A stretch of 64,000 bases of DNA from Labyrinthula sp. Ha. Its lineage: Eukaryota; Sar; Bigyra; Labyrinthulida; Labyrinthulaceae. Made by a program: the position numbers and the translations under genes. The stretch is from contig JAALGZ010000006.1 of NCBI GenBank assembly GCA_015227615.1, positions 806,001-870,000 on the forward strand, written 5' to 3'. Under the pieces are notes generated by a model, which was given only the letters and a program-made list of their open reading frames with translations, made no database searches and was not told where the DNA came from. Position 1 is the first letter of the stretch, and each line of letters opens with the position of its first letter. This document shows, one piece after another, positions 12,101-23,000 of the stretch.

Positions 12101-12986
12101 ACACTTCGACAAGCACATGCAATAGCATGATGCCCATAAAACAGAGATTATATTAATAATTATTGTGCCGTCAAAATTTTCTTTAGCCCATAAACCTCAA
12201 CAAGTAATATTTTAGCTGAAATGACTAAGTTATGTGGAAGATTAATAGTCTTATTATTAATAGCAAGAACAATAAATTTTTCTTCTAGAACACGTTTTTT
12301 GGGCTCAAACCTTCTTTCAGAGTAAAGGACAATGGTCTGCAAGAGCGGGTCTGTGCATTCATTTTAAAAGCATCAGATGGACAAAATAACATCCAACCTC
12401 TGTTAAAAAATACCAAAGCCTCCGAATATAAGGCTTTGGACATTGATACTTATTCAATAAATTAAAATTTTAAGAGGATTAAACACTATTGATCTCAACG
12501 GTCTAAAACTTGAGTGAGATATTTGAAACTAATTACCATCCGAAGGAATATATACCGAGCTGTATTGAGAATTAAATTCATAAAAGCAAAAAAAAAACTA
12601 AGAAACCAGTTTTGTACGAAGGAGCTAAACTTTGGCTGTATCCAAATTCCATCTGTAAGTTACTCTTGCTTAGTGCAACAATGTGCTAACTACAGTCTTT
12701 GAGGTTCTTAACTATGACGTGAAATTACAATAAGCAGGTGAAGTTGTCAAAAAAAAACTAAAGTGGACATAATCCTGTATTTAATTGTATTGGTTGAAAT
12801 TAGTGATCAAATCTAGTTCCTGATCCAATCATAATGGGTTTTCAATTTTGGGCAACATTAGAACAATTCTTTGAAAACTGATTTATTTGCAATAATCACA
12901 CAAAATATATTCATATCGCAACGTTTGTGTTACCGTTGTGTGACGCAAGAGTTTAACCGTTGGTATCTTAAGGAAAACAAAAGAAA
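9158..12986. other. AT-rich region without a confident gene
   Basis: There is no recognisable gene in this 3.8-kb stretch. A possible decayed LTR-like segment is at about 9526-9830, with a short GAAA-loop hairpin at 9807-9822. A pure AT dinucleotide tract is near 10636-10655. The last 50 bp hold TGACGCA (12941-12947) and AACCGTT (12955-12961) upstream of the lycopene cyclase-like gene. Confidence 0.6.
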
Positions 12987-14417
12987 ATGGAAAAATTTGA
13001 TGTAATTGTTGTTGGTTTTGGTCTGAGTGCAAGTTTATTGCTCTTAAATTTATTGGAATATATTGAAGAAGACAAGTTGCCGTCCCTTTGCATTCTATCA
13101 GAGTCAAATTTGTTAAAGAAAAAGAGCTGGGTTGGAACATACTGCACCTGGACTGAAGAACTAATTGATACTTGGCTTTATAATGTAAAAGAACTTGGAG
13201 AACATATTTTTTCCAACACTTGGACAAGTGTGTACCTGAGAGACTCAGAGGGGAATCAACATCCGATAGCTAAATCCTACAGTTTGATCAACAAGAAAAA
13301 GATTATTGATTACTTCACCAAAAAGCTCCAGGCAGTAATCTCAACTGGCAAATGGCATTTCGTTGAAGGAAAAGTTTTTCATGCAGTGGAAATGAAGTCA
13401 AGCTGTGTACTGTTCTATAATGAAAAGCAGAAAGGCGTTGTAAGCTACTTGACAAACGACCTAGAAAAGGCTAGGGCAATTGAAGGGAAGCTAGTTGTAA
13501 ACTGTTCTGGACATTTTTCTCAGGATGTCTTTTTAAACGATTTTCTATTAAAATATCCAGTAGATAAGACTACTTTGTCACCTAGAAAGTACCAAACTTT
13601 TGTTGGAGAAAAGCTACTTGTTGAAAATCATGGCCTGGAAACTCGATATTGCTGTTTGATGGACTGGAGCATTCATTTTGGATCGCTCACTAACGAAGAA
13701 CTAGTAGAGGGGCCACATAGTTTCGGATACTTACTTGTTTTGGATGAAAACACTTTATTTGTAGAGGAAACAGTTGTGCTTTCTGACGACGTGGTATCAT
13801 TGAAGCTCCTTAGCAAACGTCTGGAATACAGAAAGCGAGCTCTGTTGAAGCAACTAAACCGCGCCTGTGGTGCTGGATATATTTTCAGGAGTAAGGTGCT
13901 CTACAAGGAGAAATATACATTGCCTATGGGAGGCCCATTTCCCTTGCAATCCAAGAGAGGAAGAATGATCAACTTTGGAGGAGCAGGAAACTTTGGTCAC
14001 TCAGCCACTGGATACATGTTTTCGTTCGTTGTTAAACAAGTACCGAAGTTGGCAATTTGCTTGCTTGACACCTTTCAAGGTAAATCGGTGACATTTGGTT
14101 TTGACTCTGCCCTAGTAGTGCAAAGACACCTGAATGACTTGGGATCTAATTTAATTAATTCCATGGAAAATTCTAGAAAAGGGTTTGATTTCTTAAGCCA
14201 TATGATGGTAACAACGTTCAAATCACCTTTCTGGTATCAGTTTATGACAAGGAACACAGATTTCAGTCTTCCAAGGTACCTTTATAACATGATAATACTG
14301 GCGCTTAAACTGAATAATCCTGCGGAACAACTGCAACTATTGTGTTTCTTTTCACAGTATTTAATGAACAAGTGTATTTCTGGTGCAAGGAGGACCTTCA
14401 TGTCACAGAATGAATGA
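12987..14417 (+). CDS. Lycopene cyclase-like FAD/NAD(P)-binding protein
   Basis: This 476-residue protein resembles plant and cyanobacterial CrtL-type lycopene cyclases, which form the ionone rings of carotenes from lycopene. It opens directly with an FAD-binding strand and glycine loop, DVIVVGFGLSAS (the third Gly of GxGxxG is replaced by Ser). Further family landmarks are G-T-Y-C-T-W near residue 50, a MDW motif near residue 225 followed by a strand and an F-V-E-E-T motif, and GGPFP near 315 followed by FGGAGNFGHSATGYM. No plastid transit peptide or signal sequence precedes the FAD motif. If active, the protein either works outside a plastid or lacks its targeting exon. Divergence is high, so a related FAD-dependent enzyme with another substrate is possible. 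The stop is 6 bp from that of the convergent IFT172 gene, with AATAAA in between. Confidence 0.75.
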   Translation: MEKFDVIVVGFGLSASLLLLNLLEYIEEDKLPSLCILSESNLLKKKSWVGTYCTWTEELIDTWLYNVKELGEHIFSNTWTSVYLRDSEGNQHPIAKSYSLINKKKIIDYFTKKLQAVISTGKWHFVEGKVFHAVEMKSSCVLFYNEKQKGVVSYLTNDLEKARAIEGKLVVNCSGHFSQDVFLNDFLLKYPVDKTTLSPRKYQTFVGEKLLVENHGLETRYCCLMDWSIHFGSLTNEELVEGPHSFGYLLVLDENTLFVEETVVLSDDVVSLKLLSKRLEYRKRALLKQLNRACGAGYIFRSKVLYKEKYTLPMGGPFPLQSKRGRMINFGGAGNFGHSATGYMFSFVVKQVPKLAICLLDTFQGKSVTFGFDSALVVQRHLNDLGSNLINSMENSRKGFDFLSHMMVTTFKSPFWYQFMTRNTDFSLPRYLYNMIILALKLNNPAEQLQLLCFFSQYLMNKCISGARRTFMSQNE

Positions 14418-14423
14418 AATAAA
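14418..14423 (+). terminator. AATAAA exactly between two convergent stop codons
   Basis: The only six bases between the TGA of the lycopene cyclase-like gene and the end of IFT172 read AATAAA on the plus strand. It may serve as the poly(A) signal of the plus-strand gene, which would place the plus-strand transcript end inside IFT172. Confidence 0.4.
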
Positions 14424-17400
14424 CTATAACCCAAAAGATTTTAAAACCTTTGTTATTTCTTTTCCCTTATGTATTTCAAAGCTCTCAGAATCATACCTTC
14501 TAAGAAAGTGCTCAAGCTGCTGTGAGATTTCTGCTTTAACTTCATCAAGGTACTGTTGATCAAACGGATTCTTTCCAAAATTTAGTTCAGTTTGCATAGC
14601 CGAGCCTAACACATATTCTCTAATTTCTTCCTGAATGTCTTCCTCAATTACAGCTGTTTTAGGAAGCCCATTTGGAAATAAGTCTTGAGGAAGATCAGTG
14701 TCAACTGTATCTGTATTTTCTTCCAGTACACTCTCATCCTGATCAGCAATTGCCTCACATATGTCAATAAACTTGTTAAGCAGTACGAATGCTTTACCAT
14801 TGAGATTGTTGCATCTACATTCTGTTCCTGCAACAAAGTAAACATAGTCTGCCGGAATCAAATGCGTAAAATAGAGGAAAAAAATACTAAGATAGCACGA
14901 TAAGTCCTTCAATGAGTTCTTTTTTGAGACACAATAGCACTGCCAAAGTTGACACACAAGAAACTTTTCTGCAAGAAAGCTACTCTCTTCCAAAGATGAA
15001 GAACCAACAGCCTGAAACATAGCATGAAAACTTCCTCGCAGTGCTTTTATACAGGGTTCCAATTCTGCGGCAGGTGGATACCTAACTCCCTCAGATATGA
15101 CTAAGTTAAATAGTAAGTTGAGAGCTTCTATGTAGGTTTTATTCAATTCTCTCCCTTTCTGCCATTTTGCATGCCGCAAAAGTCTTTCACAGATCAAATA
15201 AATGGTCTTTATATCATTGGAAGCTTTTGGTATTTCATCATTAAGGTATTTCATTAAGACATCCTCGGCCAGTTGTGGTGCATCCGAAGCTACTAATTTG
15301 AAGGCCTCATCCCATTGCTTGTTTTCGATATGAATTTGGATAGCTGATGAGAATGCTCCAACTTTTTCCAATTCGGCATAATCTCCTTTTTCTTCAAGAC
15401 AATTTCTTCTCGCATCTTCTACCACTTCCTGCAAGTGGCAATCATTCTCGGCTAACCGAAAAGCATTCGTGAAGTCCAGCGCTTTGCAATAGCTCTCCAC
15501 AGCCCGCCCAACCATATCAAGGCTTTCGAATAACTTTGCGGCTGTGTTATAATTACGAGTTTTGAAGAAGTTCTGTGCAGCTGTTTCTGTTGCCCACGCT
15601 TGCAATGATTTCACATGAATCTTGGATAATTCAAGTGCTCGTTCCCAGCCTGATTCAAGCAACCCCAACAGTTCTTTGTGTGAAGATTCCATATTTCCAG
15701 TGCTGTCTGGGGGAATAGCAGAAAGATACTTCTTTATAGCCTTTTTAAAATCTCGAGCTTCTTCAGAGGTTTGGGCGCTGTCGTAAACATCTCTTGGATC
15801 TGCAATTGATTCCTCATTCATTTCCACTTTTTCTTCACGAAGAATAAGTCTGGAACTACTTGCGTAACCTTCACTCTCATCCATTTTTGCTTTCTTCTTG
15901 AGAAGAGGTAGCTTATCAGGAAAATACGAAGTTGCTACCCTCATTGCCTCACTCCACTGCCGGGCTCTCTCGTACATAGCTAGTGACAAATCCGGTCGGT
16001 TAACACTTATAAAGAGATCTTCAGCTGCATCATAGTTCCCAAGTGAGGCCTCATGCTGACCTTTCTCCATCAACACCAGGCTTGTATCCTCTGGAGAAGC
16101 TTCTTCCGCTATTTTCAAAGCAGTAAGAAAATCTCTTTTTTCCAAGTACATTTTAACTGCTTCGCTGCCACAATTAGCTCTTACAAAACACTGATGGGCT
16201 TCCTCAAACCTATCTTCCTCTTTGAGATGTTCTCCACGAGCTTTGTCAACATCAGATAATTTTTCAGTGCAACATTTCTCGGCATACCTAAGTGCCAAGT
16301 CAAATTTCTTCTGCTTAAGTAGGAAATCAATAACCAGCGACGCTGTTGCAGTGTTTCTCAAGATAGTGATAGTTTCATCCTCTCCGAGCTCTTTCCTCCA
16401 AGATAATATAACTTTAGCGCAAATTTCGTCTGAAAGATGTTGCTTGGCAAATTTTAAAGCCAAGTCAAACCTTTTTCTGGAAGCATGCATCTCAACAGCT
16501 CTTACAGCACTTTTGCCTCGCAAATAATACCTTTCAGCCAAATTGAAATTACCTTGAGCTTCACACCTCTGCCCAAGATGTAAAAGCGTAGTCTGGAGTT
16601 TTTCCTTACGATACACAGATACCAATCGAATCATGTCCTCAAACTTCTCTGCTTTTTGATACATTCGAATGGCTTGATCAGGTTCATTCATACCAAGATA
16701 TAGACTTTCAGCGTCACTAAATTTCTTCTGCTTTGTCAAGCTTTCAGCATGCTTGAAGACAAGGTCACGAAGTTCAGTCTCAGCCATATACTTTTGCCCA
16801 ATTGCATGAGCCTTTTGCCACTCACCAATTGATGCGTACATTTCGGTGCACTCTTTATACGCGTTTGCATGCACCAACACTTTTTCAGCATCTACGTATT
16901 GACCGGAGACTTTATAATGCTCTCCAAGCTCCATCAGAAAAATTCTAGCAGTATCGAAATCAAACTTCTTCATGGCCAAGGATATTTCTTCAGCCCGTTT
17001 CCAAAGACCGGCACTTAGGCAAGCTCTCGCCGCTCTCTTTGACTTCCCAGCCTCAACAAAATGTTTAATAGCTGGTTCGTGCTGTCCTAGCTTAATAAGG
17101 TACTCACCCCATTCAGATTCTATATCAACAACTGCATCAGGGGAAACTCTACGCGCTAGTTCAACTGCCTTCTCGAAGGCATATGCTCTATTATAACAAT
17201 CTAAGGCCTCTTCAAAATCATCAATCTCTTCGAATAGAACTCCTGCTGATTCAAACAACCTTTTCCTGCGAAGTTCTTCAGCAACGATGCAAATGCTGTC
17301 ACGGCTAAATGTTTCTCCATGCCTTAATACTAGATTTGATGCCTTCATAAATGCACCAGCTTTCAAATATAGCTCCAAGGCCTCTTCAATTTTCTCTTGC

Positions 17401-19757
17401 CCCTCCCTTAGTATTCCAAGTTTTCGAAGCTGGGTAGTTGATGTCAAGTAAGCTTCATAATCTTGCCTAAACTGCTTCAATTCCCCGTAAGAGTGAGTCT
17501 CTGCGAGGATTACTGCTTTCTCCCAGTCTTCTAAAGTAACATACATTAATATTGCTTCTCTGAGTTGGTTGTTCTTTAAATAGATTTCCTCAGCTAGTTT
17601 GAACTCACATTTATATTTTAGTAACATAGTTTGTACTAGCCAATGTTCACGGGCATCGACCTCCCCAAGATCCATCTTAAGCTTAAGAAACACCTTATTA
17701 ATTTTTCGAAATATACGAGCGGCAGATATATTTCCGATAGCTGCAAACGAACGTTCTACTATCCCAAACTCTGACTGCATTAGAGCAGCCTTAGCTAGAG
17801 CAGTCCACATTTCGGCAGATTTATCAGCTCTGGCTGCGTCTGCAGAATACTCAGAAACAATAAGTAATGCCTTAGCGACAAATCCATCATCAAGGAATGC
17901 TTTGAAAGATACCAAAGTATCATCTAGAGGGTAATACGAAGTTTTCTCATTTGGTTCCTTTATCTTAATTTGGGAACTCCCTGATATTTCCTCGATACCA
18001 AGCACTTTTCCTTTTATTGGAACTTCGCTTCGAGTTGTAGAAAGATTTTCCCAATCAATTGAATACCATATGTAGGATCTATTTCCTCCTTCTGCCACTA
18101 TAACATCACTCAATTGAACCCATTGCGTAAAGGCTGTACTAGATAGAAGCTGTAACTTCACTCCAGTTACAAGATTACAGCAGTGCAAGCCACCATTCCT
18201 GTCTCTAAAAAGCAGGGAGTCCGCTTTAGCATTAAGTTCAAGCCAATCTATCCCTATGTGGTGCTTCAGGACGCAAAAAGATGATTCTTCTACTATATCA
18301 AAAACCTCAATCGTGTGTTTATCAAGTAAGTAAGCTATTTTCTTGTTGTCCCAACCACTCGGATCGTCACCTACATTTGTGCTAACACCGAATGGCCTTT
18401 CGTTAATTTTTAGAGAAATTAGCGAACTCCTTCCAAGACAGGTTTTCAAAATGGCCGAGACCTCTTCTCGCCCATATTCAAAAACTATCAGTTCTCCTGC
18501 ACTAACCATTGTAAGGGCTAGAGGGTTCTCGAATAAGAATTTTTCAGTACCATTTACTGCCCAGGGAAACTCGCTAGTTACCTTAGTCTTCCATACACCA
18601 ACTATAATAGATTCTTCAGTCTTTGCAAGAATATACTCATCATTATGATATACATTTATGCTATTAATTTTTGATGAGCTTCTTCCATTTAGTAGCAAAG
18701 ATTGCTTGGATTCTAGGTGCACAATATTAACTTTTTGCCAAGAAAGATACACAAATTCAAAAGTATCTCTGTACCTTTTCCGCATAAGGCAGCAACTATA
18801 GAGATCAACACATCCACAGCTCGTTCCCAGTACCAATCTGTCACCAGAGGGATGCCAACAAGCAGAAAACAAGGAATGATAAAATGGGACCTTTGTTTGC
18901 TGATTTAAGTTCCATTCACCTGATTCCTCCAGTTGAGAGAACATTTTGAATCCATTAAAACCACCTAAGAAAACATGGGTTCCAGATGCGCTCATTGCGG
19001 AGCAATAGAAACCTTTAATATCATCCTGTTCACCTTCAAACATTTGAAGTAACTTCCCTTTTGGCGAATGAAACGTAACAACCTTATCTGTTGTCGCAAC
19101 ACAAACATCGGATCCCCAGGAGAGACAGTAAATTGGTTTCTTTTTCTCAATGAGTCTTGAGTACTTAATCAAAGTTGCCCCTCTCCCAGCACTTTGATGG
19201 TATTCCACAATAAAGACTTTCCCATCCAAGTGGCCCGCAAGGATCTTTGTGATTTCTTCATTTGCTAATCTAGGGCCCTGCTTGTAGCACAGACGTAAGA
19301 GAGCACTTGCTGAAGAATACAACTTGTTTTCTTGGTTGCTCTTGAGCTTTCCAGAAAACAATTTCCCTTCAATTGATCCAAAAAAAAGTTCATTTGGCCA
19401 AGTAAGGCAGGTCGCAGGACTCTCCAGTTTGAATTTGTTACTAATTGTTATTTTTTCATCCCAGCCATTCCCCAATTTATAAACAAATATAATATTATCA
19501 GTCTGAGCAACTGCTAATTTTGTATCATCTGGTGAGAAGCAAGCATCTTTCACACAGTAAGAGTTCAGGTCCCCTTTGTTACGTGGCTTCGTGCTAAATT
19601 TTGACCGTTTCTCATTCTTTTCGTCATAAAGATGGACAATGCGGTCAGCCGTTACAATAGCAAATTTATTGCCACTTTTAGAAAATGCTATTACTCGTAC
19701 GGGAAATACATGATCTAAAGCTTGGATCAGCGTTTTGTTTTTCGAAAGGCTTATCAT
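14424..19757 (-). CDS. IFT172: Intraflagellar transport protein IFT172
   Basis: This is a full-length orthologue (1777 residues; the usual length is about 1750) of IFT172, a peripheral subunit of the IFT-B complex. IFT172 acts at the ciliary tip and contacts tubulin and membranes during cargo turnaround. The N-terminal about 600 residues form WD40-type propellers; the stretch DRIVHLYDE...KFSTKP near residues 38-60 and TDNIIFVYKLG near 88 are characteristic of IFT172. From about residue 610 to 1700 the protein is a helical TPR-like solenoid, with many repeats of the A-x-x-x-Y-x-x-A/G type. The ATG at 19757 was chosen because the open frame extends only two codons further, from TTG. The whole gene is one exon, notable for a protein of this size. 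Upstream, AACGG elements lie at 19762 and 19787. A gene for a ciliary motor cargo adaptor means the organism assembles cilia. Confidence 0.97.
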   Translation of the reverse strand: MISLSKNKTLIQALDHVFPVRVIAFSKSGNKFAIVTADRIVHLYDEKNEKRSKFSTKPRNKGDLNSYCVKDACFSPDDTKLAVAQTDNIIFVYKLGNGWDEKITISNKFKLESPATCLTWPNELFFGSIEGKLFSGKLKSNQENKLYSSASALLRLCYKQGPRLANEEITKILAGHLDGKVFIVEYHQSAGRGATLIKYSRLIEKKKPIYCLSWGSDVCVATTDKVVTFHSPKGKLLQMFEGEQDDIKGFYCSAMSASGTHVFLGGFNGFKMFSQLEESGEWNLNQQTKVPFYHSLFSACWHPSGDRLVLGTSCGCVDLYSCCLMRKRYRDTFEFVYLSWQKVNIVHLESKQSLLLNGRSSSKINSINVYHNDEYILAKTEESIIVGVWKTKVTSEFPWAVNGTEKFLFENPLALTMVSAGELIVFEYGREEVSAILKTCLGRSSLISLKINERPFGVSTNVGDDPSGWDNKKIAYLLDKHTIEVFDIVEESSFCVLKHHIGIDWLELNAKADSLLFRDRNGGLHCCNLVTGVKLQLLSSTAFTQWVQLSDVIVAEGGNRSYIWYSIDWENLSTTRSEVPIKGKVLGIEEISGSSQIKIKEPNEKTSYYPLDDTLVSFKAFLDDGFVAKALLIVSEYSADAARADKSAEMWTALAKAALMQSEFGIVERSFAAIGNISAARIFRKINKVFLKLKMDLGEVDAREHWLVQTMLLKYKCEFKLAEEIYLKNNQLREAILMYVTLEDWEKAVILAETHSYGELKQFRQDYEAYLTSTTQLRKLGILREGQEKIEEALELYLKAGAFMKASNLVLRHGETFSRDSICIVAEELRRKRLFESAGVLFEEIDDFEEALDCYNRAYAFEKAVELARRVSPDAVVDIESEWGEYLIKLGQHEPAIKHFVEAGKSKRAARACLSAGLWKRAEEISLAMKKFDFDTARIFLMELGEHYKVSGQYVDAEKVLVHANAYKECTEMYASIGEWQKAHAIGQKYMAETELRDLVFKHAESLTKQKKFSDAESLYLGMNEPDQAIRMYQKAEKFEDMIRLVSVYRKEKLQTTLLHLGQRCEAQGNFNLAERYYLRGKSAVRAVEMHASRKRFDLALKFAKQHLSDEICAKVILSWRKELGEDETITILRNTATASLVIDFLLKQKKFDLALRYAEKCCTEKLSDVDKARGEHLKEEDRFEEAHQCFVRANCGSEAVKMYLEKRDFLTALKIAEEASPEDTSLVLMEKGQHEASLGNYDAAEDLFISVNRPDLSLAMYERARQWSEAMRVATSYFPDKLPLLKKKAKMDESEGYASSSRLILREEKVEMNEESIADPRDVYDSAQTSEEARDFKKAIKKYLSAIPPDSTGNMESSHKELLGLLESGWERALELSKIHVKSLQAWATETAAQNFFKTRNYNTAAKLFESLDMVGRAVESYCKALDFTNAFRLAENDCHLQEVVEDARRNCLEEKGDYAELEKVGAFSSAIQIHIENKQWDEAFKLVASDAPQLAEDVLMKYLNDEIPKASNDIKTIYLICERLLRHAKWQKGRELNKTYIEALNLLFNLVISEGVRYPPAAELEPCIKALRGSFHAMFQAVGSSSLEESSFLAEKFLVCQLWQCYCVSKKNSLKDLSCYLSIFFLYFTHLIPADYVYFVAGTECRCNNLNGKAFVLLNKFIDICEAIADQDESVLEENTDTVDTDLPQDLFPNGLPKTAVIEEDIQEEIREYVLGSAMQTELNFGKNPFDQQYLDEVKAEISQQLEHFLRRYDSESFEIHKGKEITKVLKSFGL

Positions 19758-20017
19758 TTTCAACGGGTAAGCAACGAGGAATATTTAACGGACAAAGATG
19801 GTCATTGAGTGCATAGGATAGAATAAAACAAATTGCTATAATCTCTGATTTCTTTAACTTATGGGTTGATTTTTTCGCTAGAGCTGAATGGTTCTTGATA
19901 TGTTAATTGCATCGTGATTTTGATGTTCTTGCAAGATATTATGTCACAAAGATATAATTCTATAAAATTATTTGAAAAACTATATGTTTGCTAACATTCA
20001 AAGCTGCATTCATGTTA

Positions 20018-20089
20018 TCCTCGGTAGTATAGTGGTTAGTATATCCGCCTGTCACGCGGATGACCCGGGTTCAATTCCCGGCCGAGGAA
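20018..20089 (+). tRNA. tRNA-Asp (anticodon GTC)
   Basis: This 72-nt cloverleaf folds completely. The acceptor stem TCCTCGG pairs with CCGAGGA at 20082-20088. The D-arm contains the A-box TAGTATAGTGG. The anticodon stem TCCGC/GCGGA encloses the loop CTGTCAC with anticodon GTC, reading Asp GAC/GAU codons. The T-arm CCGGG-TTCAATT-CCCGG holds the B-box. There is no intron and no encoded CCA, as in nuclear eukaryotic genes. A short TTTT for Pol III termination follows at 20092. Confidence 0.97.
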
Positions 20090-23000
20090 TGTTTTATTGT
20101 CACCGTAAGATATACTAAATTTTATTCCATAATATCCTAAAGTTGAACTTTATTCTCAACATTATTGTAAATAAAATTGCTAGAAACAAGTTTTGTTTTG
20201 TTGTAAAAATCAACGTCTCTAAGACAGTACGTAATCAGTAAGAGTGTATCGTTTTTTCCAAAGATTATATTTTCATTGTATGAAGTTCATTCAACAAATG
20301 AAATTGCAAAACCTGAAAGAAATTAACGAAATAAAAATAATATAGAATTCATTATTATGGTATTTCCTTAGTATTCATTATAAGCTTCAGAAGAACACAA
20401 TACAGGATAAAACTCCCTCTCGACACTCCGAGTATTTTTTTTCTTCTTAAACACGACTTTTTCAAGGTTTTATTACCTTTATCGACTACTGTATATATTT
20501 TTATTGTTTTAAACTTCCCTATACCGATATAATCCTTTATATTTTGAGATCTCAGGATATTTTCAAGCTGGAAAACTCTCAGGTTAAGTTAGTTTAAAAT
20601 GGATGGTTGAAACTGGGATTTCTTGTCAAGGATTTGGAAGAAATATTTGAGTGAGGCGAGCGGCACAAGATACAATGCATTATTTCTGTATAAACATCTT
20701 CATTGAATTTGAGCGAAATTATATTGAACTGTTAACGAATTGAAGTTAGTTGTCCATATGAAAAAAATGGATAATAAATGCCAACACCTTCTTCATAGAA
20801 ACTTTTCTTAAGAAAAACTAAGAATGATCTTTTTCGTAACTTAAATCTCTAAATTTAACCTTATTGGTATCATTTTACGTTGACGAAATCTTTTTATGGA
20901 TGTAGTGTGAACTAATTAAGTACATGATAAGAAATTTTCATTTCATAAAGCCGACAAGAGGATTTTAAACAAAAAATACTAGCCTGTACTTAATATGAGG
21001 AATCAAAGGATTTTAGATTAAAAACAGGTTTATTAAGCTCATTTTCAATGCAAACATAAATTTTAAAGTCAAAATTAGGTTTCACGCGGAGATATTATTT
21101 CCTGCGTTTACTGGAGCATAGACTTTGTCTCATAAGATACAGAAAAGTAACTATGTAGAGTAGAAAATGCCAAAGTTTTTCTTCCTCTTAATTGCCATGA
21201 GATTCTTATTAACCTAGAAAGTGGAACATATTAAATGAATCATCTTTTGCAACTACATTTTCTTTGATGTGGATATGGTTGATATTAATTATCAACCTAT
21301 GGCCATTTGCTTCTTTTTATGATAACTGTGCAAGAGTATCAATCACTAGGATGTCAAGTATGATGACCAAGAAGTGATCAGTTTGCGAAAAATTTGTGGA
21401 CAGTGCAAACTTGTGACATCTTCTCATTTTCATAACAATTGTCCTGGTCCAATATTTATCTAATCCTAATTCAGTATCACGATGGTGGTATTGTTGGCTA
21501 TGCCTTTAATCTTAAGTGTGTAGCTGAGATTCTTAATATTAAAGCTATGGTTAACGCGTACCAAATTAGTTCTAATGATACCTGATAGGAACATAACTGG
21601 AATTATATAATAATAATACAGCTCGGTGTAAGAAACGTCGCTTTTCTGGTTAGACTTATTTTCTTATTTATTGGTCTCCTGGCACTGCCAGTTGAGACCG
21701 TTGTCCTGACCCTTTCGTTCCGGATTTCTCATTCAATACCGCTACAAAAGATAAGTGTATTCGATTCCATTTTCTCCTATTCTTTTGAATTGGCCTGGCT
21801 TTTGACCTTTCTTATTTCTGGGAATTTTTTTGTACTTGCGCCTCCGTGCAGCTTCATCTGATTTGGTTGATTAGGTATCAACATATCCACAGGAATTAAT
21901 GCTGCTAGCTAAATCCCCTTATCATTGGCTTCCTGAATATTTAAATTTACCAAAACTTCCATTCCAATTATCCAAAAAAACATAAAAAGCAGAAACAATG
22001 AGTGAATGGTCACGAAAGGTGGCTCCTGCGCCTCATAGGTATAAGGAAAGTAGCCAAGATGGTTTATTATGATGACCAGGCACTGTTCATATAGATCCCA
22101 ATCTCTTTTCCATGGTTGCAACATTCAAAACAGTTTTTACTATCTTCTTGGTGATTTCTACCTATAATTTTATGGTCGGACTATAAAAAGTGGAGTTTAG
22201 AGGCATTCTTCTAGCTTCTCTACTCTCACCTTTAATATATTACTAAGAGGAATCACATGTGTTTGAAGGTAGAGGCCCCAGACTTCCCTACTCGTCCCGG
22301 AGGTTCTTGTTTCAAAGATGTCAAATTGCTCAAGAGTTTAAGAGATATTGTCTTTCAGGAATTTGGGATCCACTCTTCCTAGCCAAACCCTTTGAGATAA
22401 GTTAGTAGTTTTCTCCTTTGGTATTTGAATTACCAATGGGGTTTGGAGGAAAGTCGTCCCGATATTTCATATGTTGCCTAGGTAGGGTGAGTGGTATGGT
22501 TGCTTCCTTGAACTTCATTTTCCATAGGAGGCAAAATTGGCTGCATTATTTTGTCTAGAAGGTCTCTCAGGTCCATCATTCTGGGCATCTAATTTACTTT
22601 TGTATTCCATGTTATTTGTAGAGCTTCTATGAACAGGATCCTTCTTGCTATGATTATCTTAGTTAATCCTACTAAGCTGTTTTGTTTGTAGTTGGAGATT
22701 CCTTCTCCAACAATTTACTCTCATGCAGGCTATCTTTGTTGAGATAGAATATATTATTATCACTTTGTGTTTATATTTTCTTTGCTTGAATGGAAAGTTG
22801 CATTGGTCGCATTATGATCTCGTTAGTTAGGTTCCATTTTTCTATATTGTAAAAAACTTAAACTTGTAATGTTAACATCATGATATTAACTATTACTCGT
22901 CGCTTTATCTTTCCCGGTAGAGCTGTCAGCAATGCAGCGGTTATCACCAAACCATTTCATATATCTCTTTTGGCCACATTCAAACGAGCTACTTTTCGAA

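Noticed and set aside
12883-13227. Minus-strand frame over the start of the cyclase-like gene
   Set aside because: It is a shadow of the FAD-binding region in the plus frame, without domains of its own.
14648-18908. Open frames antisense to or in another frame of IFT172
   Set aside because: They overlap a full-length conserved gene and show no family features.
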